Origin: Streptomyces djakartensis
GTDB taxonomy: Bacteria > Actinomycetota > Actinomycetes > Streptomycetales > Streptomycetaceae
Direction: 5' to 3'
Assembly (NCBI RefSeq): GCF_014651075.1
Contig: NZ_BMWE01000009.1
Coordinates: forward strand, 124,001-188,000
DNA length: 64,000 nucleotides
Position 1 is the first letter of the stretch. Each line of letters begins with the position of its first letter. Below are positions 7,526-16,638 of this stretch, piece by piece. Below the pieces are notes generated by a model. The model had not been told where the DNA came from and did no database searches. It was given only the letters and a program-made list of their open reading frames with translations. The position numbers were made by a program, and so were the translations under genes.

Positions 7526-8905
7526 CTACACCATTTCCGGTTGCGGTTCCGGCCGCGGCGCGGGCGCCGCCTTCGGGTCCCACCGGTTGACGGTGCGCAC
7601 ATAGCCGTAGATCACGGAGGCCATCGCCAGAATGACCAGTGGCCCGGCCACCCACGGATGTCCGGCCATCTGCACCGGCAGATAGCGGTAGGAGACCAGA
7701 AGCGCGGCGAAGACCAGGATGCCGTGGGCCACCAGCAGGGTTCCCGAGCGGTCCCAGCCTCGCTCGAGCGCACGCAGCGCGGCCTCGATGGTGAGCGTGA
7801 ACACCACTCCGGCCACGAGGTCCACGCCGTAGTGGTAGCCGAATCCCAGGGTCGCGGTGAGCGTGGCGATCAGCCAGAAGGTGCCCGCGAAGCGCAGGGC
7901 GCGCTGACCGTTGCGGGTGTGGATGAAGATCGCGACGGCCCAGGCCGTGTGCAGGCTGGGCATGCAGTTGCGGGGCGTGATCCCGTCGAACGGCATGGGC
8001 TGCGGGCCGTCGGCCGGCGGCGGGATCTCCGGCCACAGGTTGGCCAGCGCCCACGGCTCGGTGCGCGGCGGGTCCGACCACCACAGGCTGATCGCGTCCC
8101 AGTGCTCGTTGCCGGTGCCGTAGGCGTAGACCGGTCCGACCACCGGGAAGATCATGTAGATGCCCGGCCCGAGGAGACCTATGACCAGGAAGGTGCGCAC
8201 CAGGTGGTGGCGGGGGAAGCGGCGCTCGGCCGCCACGCCGCGCAGCTGGTACAGCGCGACGAGGACCGCGGCCACCGCGAGCTGACCGTAGACGAAGTCG
8301 AGGACGTTGAAGCCGACCACGCCGGTGGCCTCGACGATCCGGCCCGCCAGCCAGGACGGGCTGCCCAGCGCGTGGTCGGCGGTCGCCACGTACTGGTCGA
8401 GCACTGTCGGGTGGGCCTTCGACGTGATGTGCAGCCAGGTGTCGCCGGCCTTGCGGCCGGCCACGAGCAGCAGACCCAGCCCGACACCCTTGAGCAGCAG
8501 GACGCGTTCCGCGCCGGTGCGACGCGTGAGGGCGACGACCCCGAAGCCCAGAACCACCCACCACGCCCCGTTGCCGAAGGGATGCCCCTCGGTCACCTTG
8601 ATACCGGCCGCCCACCGCACCAGCAGGAAGACGACGTCGATCCCGATCGCGGTGCCCAGAGCGATGAACCGCTCCCGCCGGGTGAGCACCACCATCATCA
8701 ACGCCATGCCGGCGTACAGCAGGGCGCCCGACTTGGGCGGGACGACCAACTCCCGCACCTGGGTGCTGATCGGCCCCGGCACGTTGTAGTGGCGAGCGGC
8801 CGTCTCCAGCGCGATGAGGAATCCGAGGGTCACGACACCGGCTGCGGCCCACAGCGTGCCCCTGCGTCTTATGCGCGAGGATATTCGCGTTGTTATAGGT
8901 ATCAA
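7526..8905 (-). CDS. PAP2-superfamily (AUR1-like) membrane phosphatase/transferase
   Basis: A 459-residue polytopic membrane protein. The late motifs CMPSLHTAW and GFGYHYGVDLVAG match motifs C2 and C3 of the PAP2/inositol-phosphorylceramide-synthase-like family, with both catalytic His. About 11 hydrophobic segments are present; the catalytic domain occupies roughly residues 210-400 and a Pro-rich tail (PKAAPAPRPEPQPE) ends the chain. It likely acts on a lipid phosphate or transfers a phospho-group at the membrane. The first residues are encoded by unusually AT-rich DNA and the longest frame begins at a TTG without an RBS, so the N-terminus is uncertain. Transcribed alone. Confidence 0.85.
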   Translation of the reverse strand: MIPITTRISSRIRRRGTLWAAAGVVTLGFLIALETAARHYNVPGPISTQVRELVVPPKSGALLYAGMALMMVVLTRRERFIALGTAIGIDVVFLLVRWAAGIKVTEGHPFGNGAWWVVLGFGVVALTRRTGAERVLLLKGVGLGLLLVAGRKAGDTWLHITSKAHPTVLDQYVATADHALGSPSWLAGRIVEATGVVGFNVLDFVYGQLAVAAVLVALYQLRGVAAERRFPRHHLVRTFLVIGLLGPGIYMIFPVVGPVYAYGTGNEHWDAISLWWSDPPRTEPWALANLWPEIPPPADGPQPMPFDGITPRNCMPSLHTAWAVAIFIHTRNGQRALRFAGTFWLIATLTATLGFGYHYGVDLVAGVVFTLTIEAALRALERGWDRSGTLLVAHGILVFAALLVSYRYLPVQMAGHPWVAGPLVILAMASVIYGYVRTVNRWDPKAAPAPRPEPQPEMV

Positions 8906-8965
8906 TTGTTTTATTCGGTTTGTGTGACGATAGTCGAGTGATCGAACATGCTATCGGAGTAGTGT
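8906..8965 (-). promoter_or_regulatory. AT-rich putative promoter of the PAP2 gene
   Basis: The stretch around 8880-8950 is strikingly AT-rich for this genome (runs such as ATCAATTGTTTTATT). On the minus strand it contains the -10-like hexamers TAGCAT and TATCGT upstream of the start. The exact promoter cannot be fixed. Confidence 0.4.
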
Positions 8966-9003
8966 GCCCGGTCCGGCCGTTTTCCGGGACCCTCCACGAT
9001 TGT

Positions 9004-9738
9004 TCAGCGGTGCTCCGGGTTGTCCGCCCCCGGGCGGCAGCCGGCGTCCCACTGTGAGCGCTGGTTGCCGTAGGCGGGGATGCCCCCGGCGCGCTTCAGC
9101 AGGGCGGCCAGGTGCATGAGGTTCCAGGTCATGAAGCTGGTGTTGCGGTTGGTGAAGTCGTTCTCCGGCCCGCCCGAGCCCGGGTCGAGGTACGACGGCC
9201 CCGGACCGGCCGCGCCGACCCAGCCGGCGTCCGCCTGGGGCGGGATCGTGTAGCCGAGGTGCTGGAGGCTGTAGAGCAGGTTCATGGCGCAGTGCTTCAC
9301 GCCGTCCTCGTTGCCGGTGACCAGGCACCCGCCGACGCGGCCGTAGTAGGCGTACTGACCCTGGGAGTTGAGCAGCGAGGAGCAGGCGTAGAGACGCTCG
9401 ACGATCTGCTTGGTGACGGAGGCGTTGTCGCCCAGCCAGATCGGGCCGGCCAGGACCAGGATGTCCGCGGCCATCACCCTTGCGTACAGGTCCGGCCAGG
9501 CGTCGGTGGCGAAGCCGTGCTCGGTCATGTCGGGGTAGACCCCGGGGGCGATGTCGTGGTCGACGGCGCGGATCACGTCGGTGGTCACACCGGCGGCGTC
9601 CATGATGGCCCGGCTCTTGTCGATCAGGCCCTGGGTGTGACTGAGCCCGGGGGACGGTTTGAGGGTGCAGTTGACGTAGAGGGCGGTCAGATCGTCGTAG
9701 CGGTGCACGGGGTCCCCGGAGGGTGCGGCGGTCGTCAT
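9004..9738 (-). CDS. Flavodoxin-like / NAD(P)H-dependent FMN reductase-family protein
   Basis: A 244-residue flavodoxin-fold protein. ALYVNCTLKPSPGLSHTQGLID is the phosphate-binding first loop, ADILVLAGPIWLGDNASVTKQIVERLY the conserved second FMN loop, and GRVGGCLVTGNEDGVKHCAMNLLYSLQHLGY the third. These motifs define the NADPH-dependent FMN reductase/flavodoxin family. The enzyme probably reduces FMN, quinones or related electrophiles in the cytoplasm. It is divergent from the epimerase gene (start 9863) with a 124-bp shared upstream region. No Shine-Dalgarno sequence is obvious before ATG 9738. Confidence 0.88.
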   Translation of the reverse strand: MTTAAPSGDPVHRYDDLTALYVNCTLKPSPGLSHTQGLIDKSRAIMDAAGVTTDVIRAVDHDIAPGVYPDMTEHGFATDAWPDLYARVMAADILVLAGPIWLGDNASVTKQIVERLYACSSLLNSQGQYAYYGRVGGCLVTGNEDGVKHCAMNLLYSLQHLGYTIPPQADAGWVGAAGPGPSYLDPGSGGPENDFTNRNTSFMTWNLMHLAALLKRAGGIPAYGNQRSQWDAGCRPGADNPEHR

Positions 9739-9850
9739 GGAGGCAGCGTCGCGCGTGAAGTCCCGTTTATCCCGGTTCGACGCACCGGGCGCCTCCTTAC
9801 GGAGTCATGACGTGCGGGCGCGGTCCCGTGGTGCGGCGCGGACTCGGGCC

Positions 9851-9856
9851 TAGCGT
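9851..9856 (+). promoter_or_regulatory. Leaderless-type -10 box for the epimerase gene
   Basis: TAGCGT (9851-9856) lies 6 nt before ATG 9863 and no RBS is present. This geometry matches actinobacterial leaderless promoters, where transcription starts at the start codon. Confidence 0.5.
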
Positions 9857-9862
9857 GGCCGT

Positions 9863-10867
9863 ATGCGTGTACTGGTCACCGGCGGTGCCGGGTTCATCGG
9901 GTCCCATGTCGTCACCGCCCTCGGGGAGCACGGGCACGAGGCGGTCGTGTTCGACGTGCGGGATGATCCCGGCGCCGACGTACGGGACCCGGCGGCGGTC
10001 CGGCACGCGCTGGCCGGTGTCGACGCCGTGTGCCACCAGGCCGCGATGGTCGGGCTCGGTGACGGGGTCGCCGACGCGGCGGAGTACGTCTCGCACAACG
10101 ATCTCGGGACCGCCGTACTGCTCGCCGCCATGGCCGAGGCGGGGGTGCGGCGTCTCGTGCTGGCCGGATCGATGGTGGTCTACGGGGAGGGCCGGTACGA
10201 GTGCCGTCGGCACGGCGTCGTACGGCCCGGGCCGCGAGCCGTCACCGACCTCGACGCGGGGCGGTTCGAACCGCCGTGTCCGGTGTGCGGGGCGGCCCTC
10301 GCCCCCGGGCTGGTCGGCGAGGACGCCCCGGCCGACCCCAGGAACGTGTACGCGACGACCAAGCTGACCCAGGAACACCTGGCCGCCGCCTGGGCCCGCT
10401 GCACCGGCGGGTCGGCGGTGTCGCTGCGCTACCACAACGTGTACGGACCCGGCATGCCCCGCGACACCCCCTACGCCGGTGTCGCCTCCTTCTTCCGCTC
10501 GGCGCTCGCCCGGGGCGAGGCCCCGCGGGTGTTCGAGGACGGGCGGCAGCGACGGGACTTCGTGCATGTGCGGGACGTGGCGGCGGCCAACGTGGCGGCC
10601 CTGGAGGCCTCGTCGCCCGCGGGGGTGCTCACCGCGTACAACACGGGCAGCGGCGACCCGCACACCGTCGGCGAGATGGCGCGGGCGCTGGCCACCGCGC
10701 ACGGCGGGCCCGAACCGGTCGTCACCGGTGAGTACCGGCTCGGGGACGTTCGGCACATCACCGCGGACTCCTCGCGGCTGCGGGACGGGCTGGGCTGGAA
10801 GCCGGAGGTCTCCTTCGAGGAGGGCATGGCGGAGTTCGCCAGGGCCGGGATGCGACGAGGGGTCTAG
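9863..10867 (+). CDS. NAD-dependent sugar epimerase/dehydratase (dTDP-L-rhamnose 4-epimerase-like)
   Basis: A 334-residue extended short-chain dehydrogenase. The Rossmann motif GGAGFIGS is at residues 7-14 and the catalytic Y163xxxK167 lies in NVYATTK. An insertion with paired cysteines (FEPPCPVCG, C139 and C142, with C114 nearby) is typical of a subgroup resembling dTDP-L-rhamnose 4-epimerases and may bind zinc or form a structural loop. The chain length is normal. It begins a sugar-related neighbourhood (GT2 transferase, DUF2064 protein, methyltransferase), although the two-component genes on the other strand separate them. The exact nucleotide sugar is inferred, not shown. Confidence 0.82.
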   Translation: MRVLVTGGAGFIGSHVVTALGEHGHEAVVFDVRDDPGADVRDPAAVRHALAGVDAVCHQAAMVGLGDGVADAAEYVSHNDLGTAVLLAAMAEAGVRRLVLAGSMVVYGEGRYECRRHGVVRPGPRAVTDLDAGRFEPPCPVCGAALAPGLVGEDAPADPRNVYATTKLTQEHLAAAWARCTGGSAVSLRYHNVYGPGMPRDTPYAGVASFFRSALARGEAPRVFEDGRQRRDFVHVRDVAAANVAALEASSPAGVLTAYNTGSGDPHTVGEMARALATAHGGPEPVVTGEYRLGDVRHITADSSRLRDGLGWKPEVSFEEGMAEFARAGMRRGV

Positions 10868-10903
10868 ACAGGAACCCCATGGAGCCGGTGGTGCTGCCCG
10901 TGT

Positions 10904-12012
10904 TCATGAAGCGGCGGCGGGCAGCACCACCTCGAAACGGCAGCCGCCGGGGATGTTGCGTACGGTGGCCCGGCCCTGGTGCGCCTCCACGATCCCCCGG
11001 ACGATGGCGAGGCCCAGGCCCGCGCCGGCCGGAGGCGTCCGGGCGTGCGTGCCGCGCCAGCCGGTGTCGAAGACGCGCGGCAGGTCCTCCTCGGGAATGC
11101 CGCCGCAGGCGTCGGTCACGGACAGCACCACACCCTCGGCGGTCCGCTCCGCGGCGATGGCGACCGTGCCGTCGGCCGGGGTGCGGCGGATGGCGTTGAC
11201 CAGCAGGTTGCCCAGCACCCGGCTCATCTCCTTGCCGTCCACCTCCACCGGCACCGGCTCGATCCGGCCGCCCACCAGCCGCACCCCGTACTCCCGGGCG
11301 AGCGGGTCGGCCCCCGCCAGCGCGTCACCGATCAGGTCGTAGAGCGAGATCCGAGCGCAGGACAGCGGCAGCGTGCCCGCGTGGATGCGGGAGAGTTCGA
11401 AGAGGTCGCCGACCATGTCGTTGAGGCGTTCGACCTCGGTGCGGATCTGCCTCAGATAGCGGGCGGGATCGGCGGCGACGCCGTCCTCCAGGGCCTCCGA
11501 CATGGCACGCAGACCGGCCAGCGGGGTGCGCAGGTCGTGCGAGATCCAGGCGACGAGCTCGCGCCGCGAGGTCTCCAGGGCGCGTTCCCGCTCCCGGGAC
11601 TCGGCCAGTCTTGCGCTGGTGGCGGCCAGTTCGCGGCTCAGGTGCTCCAGCTCCGCGGTGGCCGGGCCGTCGGGGACGGCGAAGTCCCCGCCGTCGCCGA
11701 AGGAACGGGCGGCCACGGCGAGCGCCCGGCTGCGGGCGACGACCCAGCGGCCCAGCAGCAGCGCGGTGGCCAGCGAGACGACGGCCGCCATGGCGACCAC
11801 GGTCGTGACGACGGACAGGTCGTGCGGGGACAGGAACATCGCCCAGGCGACGGCGAGCGTGCCGGCGAGCATCGCGACGACCCCGACCGCCGCGACCACG
11901 GCGAGCGAGGCGGTGAGCGAGCGGCGCCGGATCAGGCGCAGCGCGACCGCCCCGGCCAGACCGGTGGCCGCGGCGCCGGCGAAGGCGTACAGGGCGATGA
12001 GGAGCGTGGCGT

Positions 12013-12016
<4 letters not shown>
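10904..12016 (-). CDS. Sensor histidine kinase (HisKA/HATPase_c)
   Basis: A 370-residue membrane kinase. Two or three N-terminal hydrophobic helices (residues ~5-90), a HAMP-like linker, the phosphoacceptor WISHDLRTPLAG (H160), an N-box (LGNLLVNAIRRTPADG) and G-boxes (DACGGIPEED, GAGLGLAIVRGIVEAHQG) are all present, so it should be active. Its GTG start overlaps the response regulator stop by 4 nt (GTGA), giving translational coupling and a clear cognate pair. Very little is exposed outside the membrane, suggesting it senses a membrane or intramembrane signal. It probably controls the surrounding envelope-type genes; the signal is unknown. Confidence 0.93.
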
Positions 12017-12753
<737 letters not shown>

Positions 12754-12864
12754 GCCTCCAGACTGGCACCCGGCCGCCTTCCATGCCGTGGCCGGGTGCC
12801 TCCGGGGCGCCGACGTCCGCGTTTCGTAAGGAGCGGTGGTCCGGTATGTGTTGATTCGTGTTCG

Positions 12865-12870
12865 TAGGGT
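12865..12870 (+). promoter_or_regulatory. Leaderless-type -10 box for the GT2 operon
   Basis: TAGGGT (12865-12870) ends 7 nt before GTG 12878. The arrangement resembles a leaderless actinobacterial promoter, though AGGGTGAGA could alternatively act as a weak RBS. Confidence 0.4.
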
Positions 12871-12877
12871 GAGAGCC

Positions 12878-13555
12878 GTGACGACGACTCCATCAGACGT
12901 CGACGTGGTGCTGCCCTGTCTGAACGAGGCCGGGGCGCTGCCCTGGGTCCTCGAACGGATCCCGCCGGGCTGGCGCGCACTCGTCGTCGACAACGGTTCC
13001 ACCGACGGCTCGGCCGAGGTCGCCCGCGCGTACGGCGCGACCGTCGTGCCCGAGCCCCGCCGGGGCTTCGGCGCGGCCTGCCACGCCGGGCTGACCGCGG
13101 CCGCGGCAGACGTGGTGTGCTTCTGCGACTGCGACGCCTCCCTCGACCCGTCGCTCCTCGTCCCCTTCGTGCGCGAGGTGCGCGAGGGCGGGGCCGACCT
13201 GGTCCTCGGCCGGCGGCGACCGCAGGGGCGGGGCGCGTGGCCCGCGCACGCCCGCGCCGGCAACCTCGCCCTGGCGCGGATGCTGCGCCGCCGTACCGGG
13301 CTGCGCCTGCACGACCTCGGCCCGCTGCGCGCCGCCCGCCGCGAGCCGCTGCTCGCCCTCGGTCTCACCGACCGGCGCAGCGGCTATCCGCTGCAGATGG
13401 TGGTCCGCGCGGCCGACGCCGGCTGGCGGATCGCCGAGTACGACGTGCCGTACCTGCCGCGCACCGGGGCCTCGAAGGTCACGGGCACCTGGCGCGGCAC
13501 CTGGCAGGCCGTCCGGGACATGAGCCGCGTGCTGGCCGACGGGAGGGCCGGATGA
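12878..13555 (+). CDS. Family 2 glycosyltransferase
   Basis: About 225 residues with a GT-A fold. DVDVVLPCLNEAGALPWVL is the nucleotide-binding start, VVDNGSTDGSAE the conserved donor loop, and CFCDCDASLDP the metal-binding DxD-like segment. Compared with DPM1-like transferases it ends soon after the GT2 core and has no membrane helices, so it is cytoplasmic. GTG 12878 is preferred; an upstream in-frame start at 12836 adds Arg/Val-rich residues outside the fold. Its stop overlaps the next ATG (ATGA), making a three-gene coupled unit with the DUF2064 protein and methyltransferase. Acceptor unknown. Confidence 0.88.
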   Translation: MTTTPSDVDVVLPCLNEAGALPWVLERIPPGWRALVVDNGSTDGSAEVARAYGATVVPEPRRGFGAACHAGLTAAAADVVCFCDCDASLDPSLLVPFVREVREGGADLVLGRRRPQGRGAWPAHARAGNLALARMLRRRTGLRLHDLGPLRAARREPLLALGLTDRRSGYPLQMVVRAADAGWRIAEYDVPYLPRTGASKVTGTWRGTWQAVRDMSRVLADGRAG

Positions 13556-14169
13556 CCACGATCCTCGTCATCGCCAAGGAGCCGCGGCCGGGGAGGGTCA
13601 AGACACGACTCACCCCGCCGTTCACGCCCCAGGAGGCCGCGTCGCTCGCCGAGGCGTCCCTCGCGGACACCCTGGACGCGGTCGCGGCGACCCCGGCCGC
13701 CCGCCGGATCCTCGTCCTCGACGGGAAGCCGGGGCCCTGGCTGCCGCCCGGCTTCGACGTCGTACGGCAGTGCGCGGGCGGCCTGGACGAGCGGCTGGCG
13801 GACGCCTTCGCACGCTGCGACGGTCCCGCCCTGCTGATCGGCATGGACACTCCGCAGGTGACGCCGGAGTTGCTCACGACGGAACTCGCGGACTGTGACG
13901 CCTGCTTCGGCCCGGCGGAGGACGGCGGCTTCTGGGCCCTCGGCCTCGCCGATCCCGACCCGGCCCTGCTGCGGGGCGTGCCCATGTCCACACCGGTGAC
14001 CGGGGTCGTCCAGCGGGAACGGCTCGTCGCGGCCGGGCTGCGGGTACGGGAGCTGCCCCGGCTCCGGGACGTCGACACCGCCGCCGACGCCCACGCCGTC
14101 GCCGCCCTCGCCCCGCACGGCCGGTTCGCCGCCCGGCTGGCCTCGTTCACCCCGGTCACCGCGCGATGA
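13552..14169 (+). CDS. DUF2064 / TIGR04282-type glycosyltransferase-like protein
   Basis: A 205-residue protein with the compact GT-A/nucleotidyltransferase-like pattern of DUF2064: MTTILVIAKEPRPGRVKTRLTPP at the N-terminus, then LLIGMDTPQVTPE and CDACFGPAEDGGFWALGL. These features define TIGR04282, annotated as 'arsenosugar biosynthesis-like glycosyltransferase'. It overlaps the GT2 gene and the methyltransferase gene by 4 nt each, so the three products are made in a fixed ratio. The three-gene order is common in streptomycetes, but its product is not established. Confidence 0.85.
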   Translation: MTTILVIAKEPRPGRVKTRLTPPFTPQEAASLAEASLADTLDAVAATPAARRILVLDGKPGPWLPPGFDVVRQCAGGLDERLADAFARCDGPALLIGMDTPQVTPELLTTELADCDACFGPAEDGGFWALGLADPDPALLRGVPMSTPVTGVVQRERLVAAGLRVRELPRLRDVDTAADAHAVAALAPHGRFAARLASFTPVTAR

Positions 14170-14918
14170 GCGCCCCGCCCGCCACCGCCCTCGCCTGGGC
14201 GAGTGCCGACCCCTACGCCGCCGCCCTGCGCGCCGGCCGCGGACCGCTGTTCCTGCGGCGCTCCGACGGCTGGCTGCTGCCACTGGAGGTGGAGCGCTGG
14301 TGCGCCCGGGCCGACGCGGTCGACCGGGACGTGCTGGACCGGTGCGAGGGGACCGTGCTGGACGTGGGCTGCGGGCCCGGGCGGCTGGTGGCCGAACTCG
14401 CCGGCCAGGGCCGGACCGTCCTCGGCATCGACGTCAGCGGAGCCGCCGTCGACCACACGATGCGGCTCGGCGGGCAGGCGCTGCGGCGCTCGGTGTTCGA
14501 ACCGCTGCCCGGCGAGGGCCGCTGGGGCACCGTCCTGCTCATGGACGGCAACGTCGGCATCGGCGGAGATCCGCGTGCCCTGCTGGACCGGGCGGCCGGA
14601 CTGCTGCGCCCCGGCGGCCTGCTCATCGCCGAGACCGCCCCGGTGGACATCGACGAACGCGTCGACGTCCGCATCACCGACGCCCGCACGGCGGCCGCCG
14701 GCGCCGCCTTCCCGTGGGCACGGATCGGCACGCCGGCGCTCCTGCGGTACGCGCGGGGGTGGGAGCGGTCCGGTCAGTGGACGGCCGGCGGGCGCCGCTT
14801 CGTCGCCCTGCGCAGCCGCAGTGCCAGCAGCAGTGCCGAGCACCCGAAGAGGACGGCGGTGATCAGCAGCCAGCGGGCGAGGAAGCCGTCCGGCGGGAGT
14901 CCGGTGGCGGACCGGTAG
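14166..14918 (+). CDS. Class I SAM-dependent methyltransferase
   Basis: A 250-residue methyltransferase: motif I VLDVGCGPGRLVAEL, acidic end of strand 2 (VLGIDVSGAAVD), and post-motif RPGGLLIAETAP. Residues beyond about 218 (after GRRFVALRSR) look like read-through: a Ser/Arg-rich tail with no fold character, encoded antisense to the 3' part of the facing membrane gene. This gives a 145-nt convergent overlap, unusual for this window. Either the stop was lost or the tail is tolerated. ATGA overlap with the DUF2064 gene indicates coupling. Substrate unknown. Confidence 0.85.
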   Translation: MSAPPATALAWASADPYAAALRAGRGPLFLRRSDGWLLPLEVERWCARADAVDRDVLDRCEGTVLDVGCGPGRLVAELAGQGRTVLGIDVSGAAVDHTMRLGGQALRRSVFEPLPGEGRWGTVLLMDGNVGIGGDPRALLDRAAGLLRPGGLLIAETAPVDIDERVDVRITDARTAAAGAAFPWARIGTPALLRYARGWERSGQWTAGGRRFVALRSRSASSSAEHPKRTAVISSQRARKPSGGSPVADR

Positions 14919-15229
14919 CGCCGCTCCACCATGCCGCTGATCAGCGGGAACCACACGAGCAGCAGCAGCCCGGAGAGGGCCGCCGGCACGCGCACGTACG
15001 GCACCCACTCCCGGCGCGCCCCCAGCCCTCGTACCAGCGCCCGGTCCGCCGCCGCGTACAACGGCAGCAGCACGAGGTCGTGCAGCAGGGCCGCGCCCAC
15101 GAACCACAGGGTCACGCCCCACCAGTCACCGGCGAGCAGCCGCACCCCGGCGTACCCGGCCAGCGCGAAGGAGCAGGCGAGCAGCAGGAGCTGGAAGGGG
15201 CTTCCGGCGGGAAATCGCGGCCGGCGCAT
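14774..15229 (-). CDS. Four-helix membrane protein, partner of the molybdopterin oxidoreductase
   Basis: A 151-residue protein with four hydrophobic segments (FQLLLLACSFALAGYAGV; WGVTLWFVGAALLHDLVLLPL; ALSGLLLLVWFPLISG; WLLITAVLFGCSALLLAL). ATG 15229 overlaps the upstream gene's TGA by 1 nt, and a GTG three bases earlier is also possible, so it is translationally coupled to the oxidoreductase. Its 3' end overlaps the convergent methyltransferase gene by 145 nt. No named family recognised; co-expression suggests help with assembly or electron transfer of the oxidoreductase. Confidence 0.75.
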   Translation of the reverse strand: MRRPRFPAGSPFQLLLLACSFALAGYAGVRLLAGDWWGVTLWFVGAALLHDLVLLPLYAAADRALVRGLGARREWVPYVRVPAALSGLLLLVWFPLISGMVERRYRSATGLPPDGFLARWLLITAVLFGCSALLLALRLRRATKRRPPAVH

Positions 15230-16524
15230 CACAGGTCTCCGAACGTCATCCGGGCCACCCACTTGGTGTTGAGCACACCAGGCGCGGCGGGCACGATGAT
15301 CCGTGCCGGGTAGCCGTGGTCGGGGGACAGCTCCTCGCCGTTGACGTACAGGGCGAGCAGGGAACGCGGGTCGGCCACCTGGTTGGCGCGCAGGGCGGCT
15401 TTCCGGAAGGCACCGCGAGGCTGCAGGGACTCGACGAACAGGTCCGGCGGGTCGCCGTCGTACCCGACGAGCGCGGCGAGGTCCCGCAGCCGCACCCCGC
15501 GCCACCACTGGTCCGACGTCGACCAGCCCTCCACGCAGGCGATGGGCAACGCCGCGCTGTACAGCGGAAGTTCGGCGGCCAGCCGGGCGCGGCTGAGGCG
15601 GACGGTGCCCGTACGCCCCGTCACGACGAGCCGCCAGGCGTCCTCGCCCGTCTCCGCCGCGTCGATCCCGGCGTACGCGGCGGTCTTGTTGATCTGGAAC
15701 CCGTTCGGGCCGCTGCCGGGGTCGCCGCCGCCGTGCGGTGCGAGGAGGGCGGTGCGCCGCAGGGCGTCGGAGTTCTGCCCGGCCGTCGTCGCGAACAGCA
15801 GCAGCGAGCCGCCTCCGACGAACCACAGGGCGCCCCGGCGGGAGACGGTCGGCTCGGCGGGACGTGGTGTCACCAGGATGTCCTTCTCCTCGTCCTCCCC
15901 CTTCTCCTCGTCCTCCCCCTGCCCCTCGTCCTCCCCCTGCCCCTCGTCCTCCTGCCGCAGCCGCCGCAGATTGCGCAGGGCGATGGGCGTCTTCAGCAGC
16001 GCGTGGGCGACGAACGCGGCGAAGAACACCCACGCTCCGTAGAAGTGCAGCGGGTAGAAGGAACCCGGGAAGACGTAGTCGAGCTGGACGTTGAGCACCC
16101 CGGTCACGAACTCGAACAGCGCGCCGCCCACCAGGAGCAGCAGGGAGACCCGCTCCAGGGCGTGCGCGAGCGAGCGGGCCGGCGGCAGCGCGAACAGCCT
16201 CGGGATCACGGACCAGAGCTTGGCGAGCAGCACGGGGATCAGGGTGATGCCGAGGGTGACGTGGACGCCCTGGTTGAGCCGGTACAGCCAGTGCGGGCCG
16301 GTCGGCCAGTCGAAGAGGTAGAAGCCGAGGATCCCCTTGTCCGGGGTCTTGTCGTTCACCGGTGACAGGCCCGGGTTGTAGGCGGCGTAGGAGACCAGGC
16401 CCGTCACGAACAGCACGGTGATGCCGACGAGTAGGACGAGGCCCAGCACCGAGGTGAACCGGGTACCGCGCAGGGGGCTGCGCCAGAAGCCGGGCGAGGA
16501 GGGAAGGAGTGGGTCGTCTCGCAT
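15229..16524 (-). CDS. Membrane cytochrome-b-like / sulfite-oxidase-type molybdopterin oxidoreductase fusion
   Basis: A 431-residue fusion. Residues ~20-180 hold four membrane helices with membrane-face histidines (H78, H88, H160, H174), consistent with b-type haem ligation as in cytochrome b561/YedZ-like domains. A highly acidic, repeat-built linker (EDEGQGEDEGQG..., ~192-214) leads to another hydrophobic segment (SRRGALWFVGGGSLLLF) and then a sulfite-oxidase/YedY-type domain whose molybdenum-ligand Cys is C330 in PIACVEGWS. The Mo domain is likely extracytoplasmic. The usual arrangement is separate YedY and YedZ-like proteins; here one chain carries both. ATG 16524 is preferred over an upstream start. 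Substrate unknown; sulfoxide or sulfite-type chemistry is inferred. Confidence 0.85.
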   Translation of the reverse strand: MRDDPLLPSSPGFWRSPLRGTRFTSVLGLVLLVGITVLFVTGLVSYAAYNPGLSPVNDKTPDKGILGFYLFDWPTGPHWLYRLNQGVHVTLGITLIPVLLAKLWSVIPRLFALPPARSLAHALERVSLLLLVGGALFEFVTGVLNVQLDYVFPGSFYPLHFYGAWVFFAAFVAHALLKTPIALRNLRRLRQEDEGQGEDEGQGEDEEKGEDEEKDILVTPRPAEPTVSRRGALWFVGGGSLLLFATTAGQNSDALRRTALLAPHGGGDPGSGPNGFQINKTAAYAGIDAAETGEDAWRLVVTGRTGTVRLSRARLAAELPLYSAALPIACVEGWSTSDQWWRGVRLRDLAALVGYDGDPPDLFVESLQPRGAFRKAALRANQVADPRSLLALYVNGEELSPDHGYPARIIVPAAPGVLNTKWVARMTFGDL

Positions 16525-16530
16525 GGCCCG

Positions 16531-16536
16531 ACCGTA
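16531..16536 (-). promoter_or_regulatory. Leaderless-type -10 box for the molybdopterin oxidoreductase
   Basis: Minus-strand TACGGT (16536-16531) lies 6 nt before ATG 16524 and there is no RBS. With the facing TAGCGT box it forms a divergent pair of leaderless-type promoters. Confidence 0.45.
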
Positions 16537-16625
16537 GGCCGGGAACACCCCCGGATCGGCTGCTCAACCCATGACGAAACGCTGACATCCGGCCCGGACG
16601 GCGGTCCGCGCCCGCCCTGTCGGCC

Positions 16626-16631
16626 TAGCGT
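16626..16631 (+). promoter_or_regulatory. Leaderless-type -10 box for the polytopic membrane gene
   Basis: TAGCGT (16626-16631) ends 7 nt before GTG 16639, again with no RBS between. Confidence 0.45.
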
Positions 16632-16638
16632 TCCGGGC

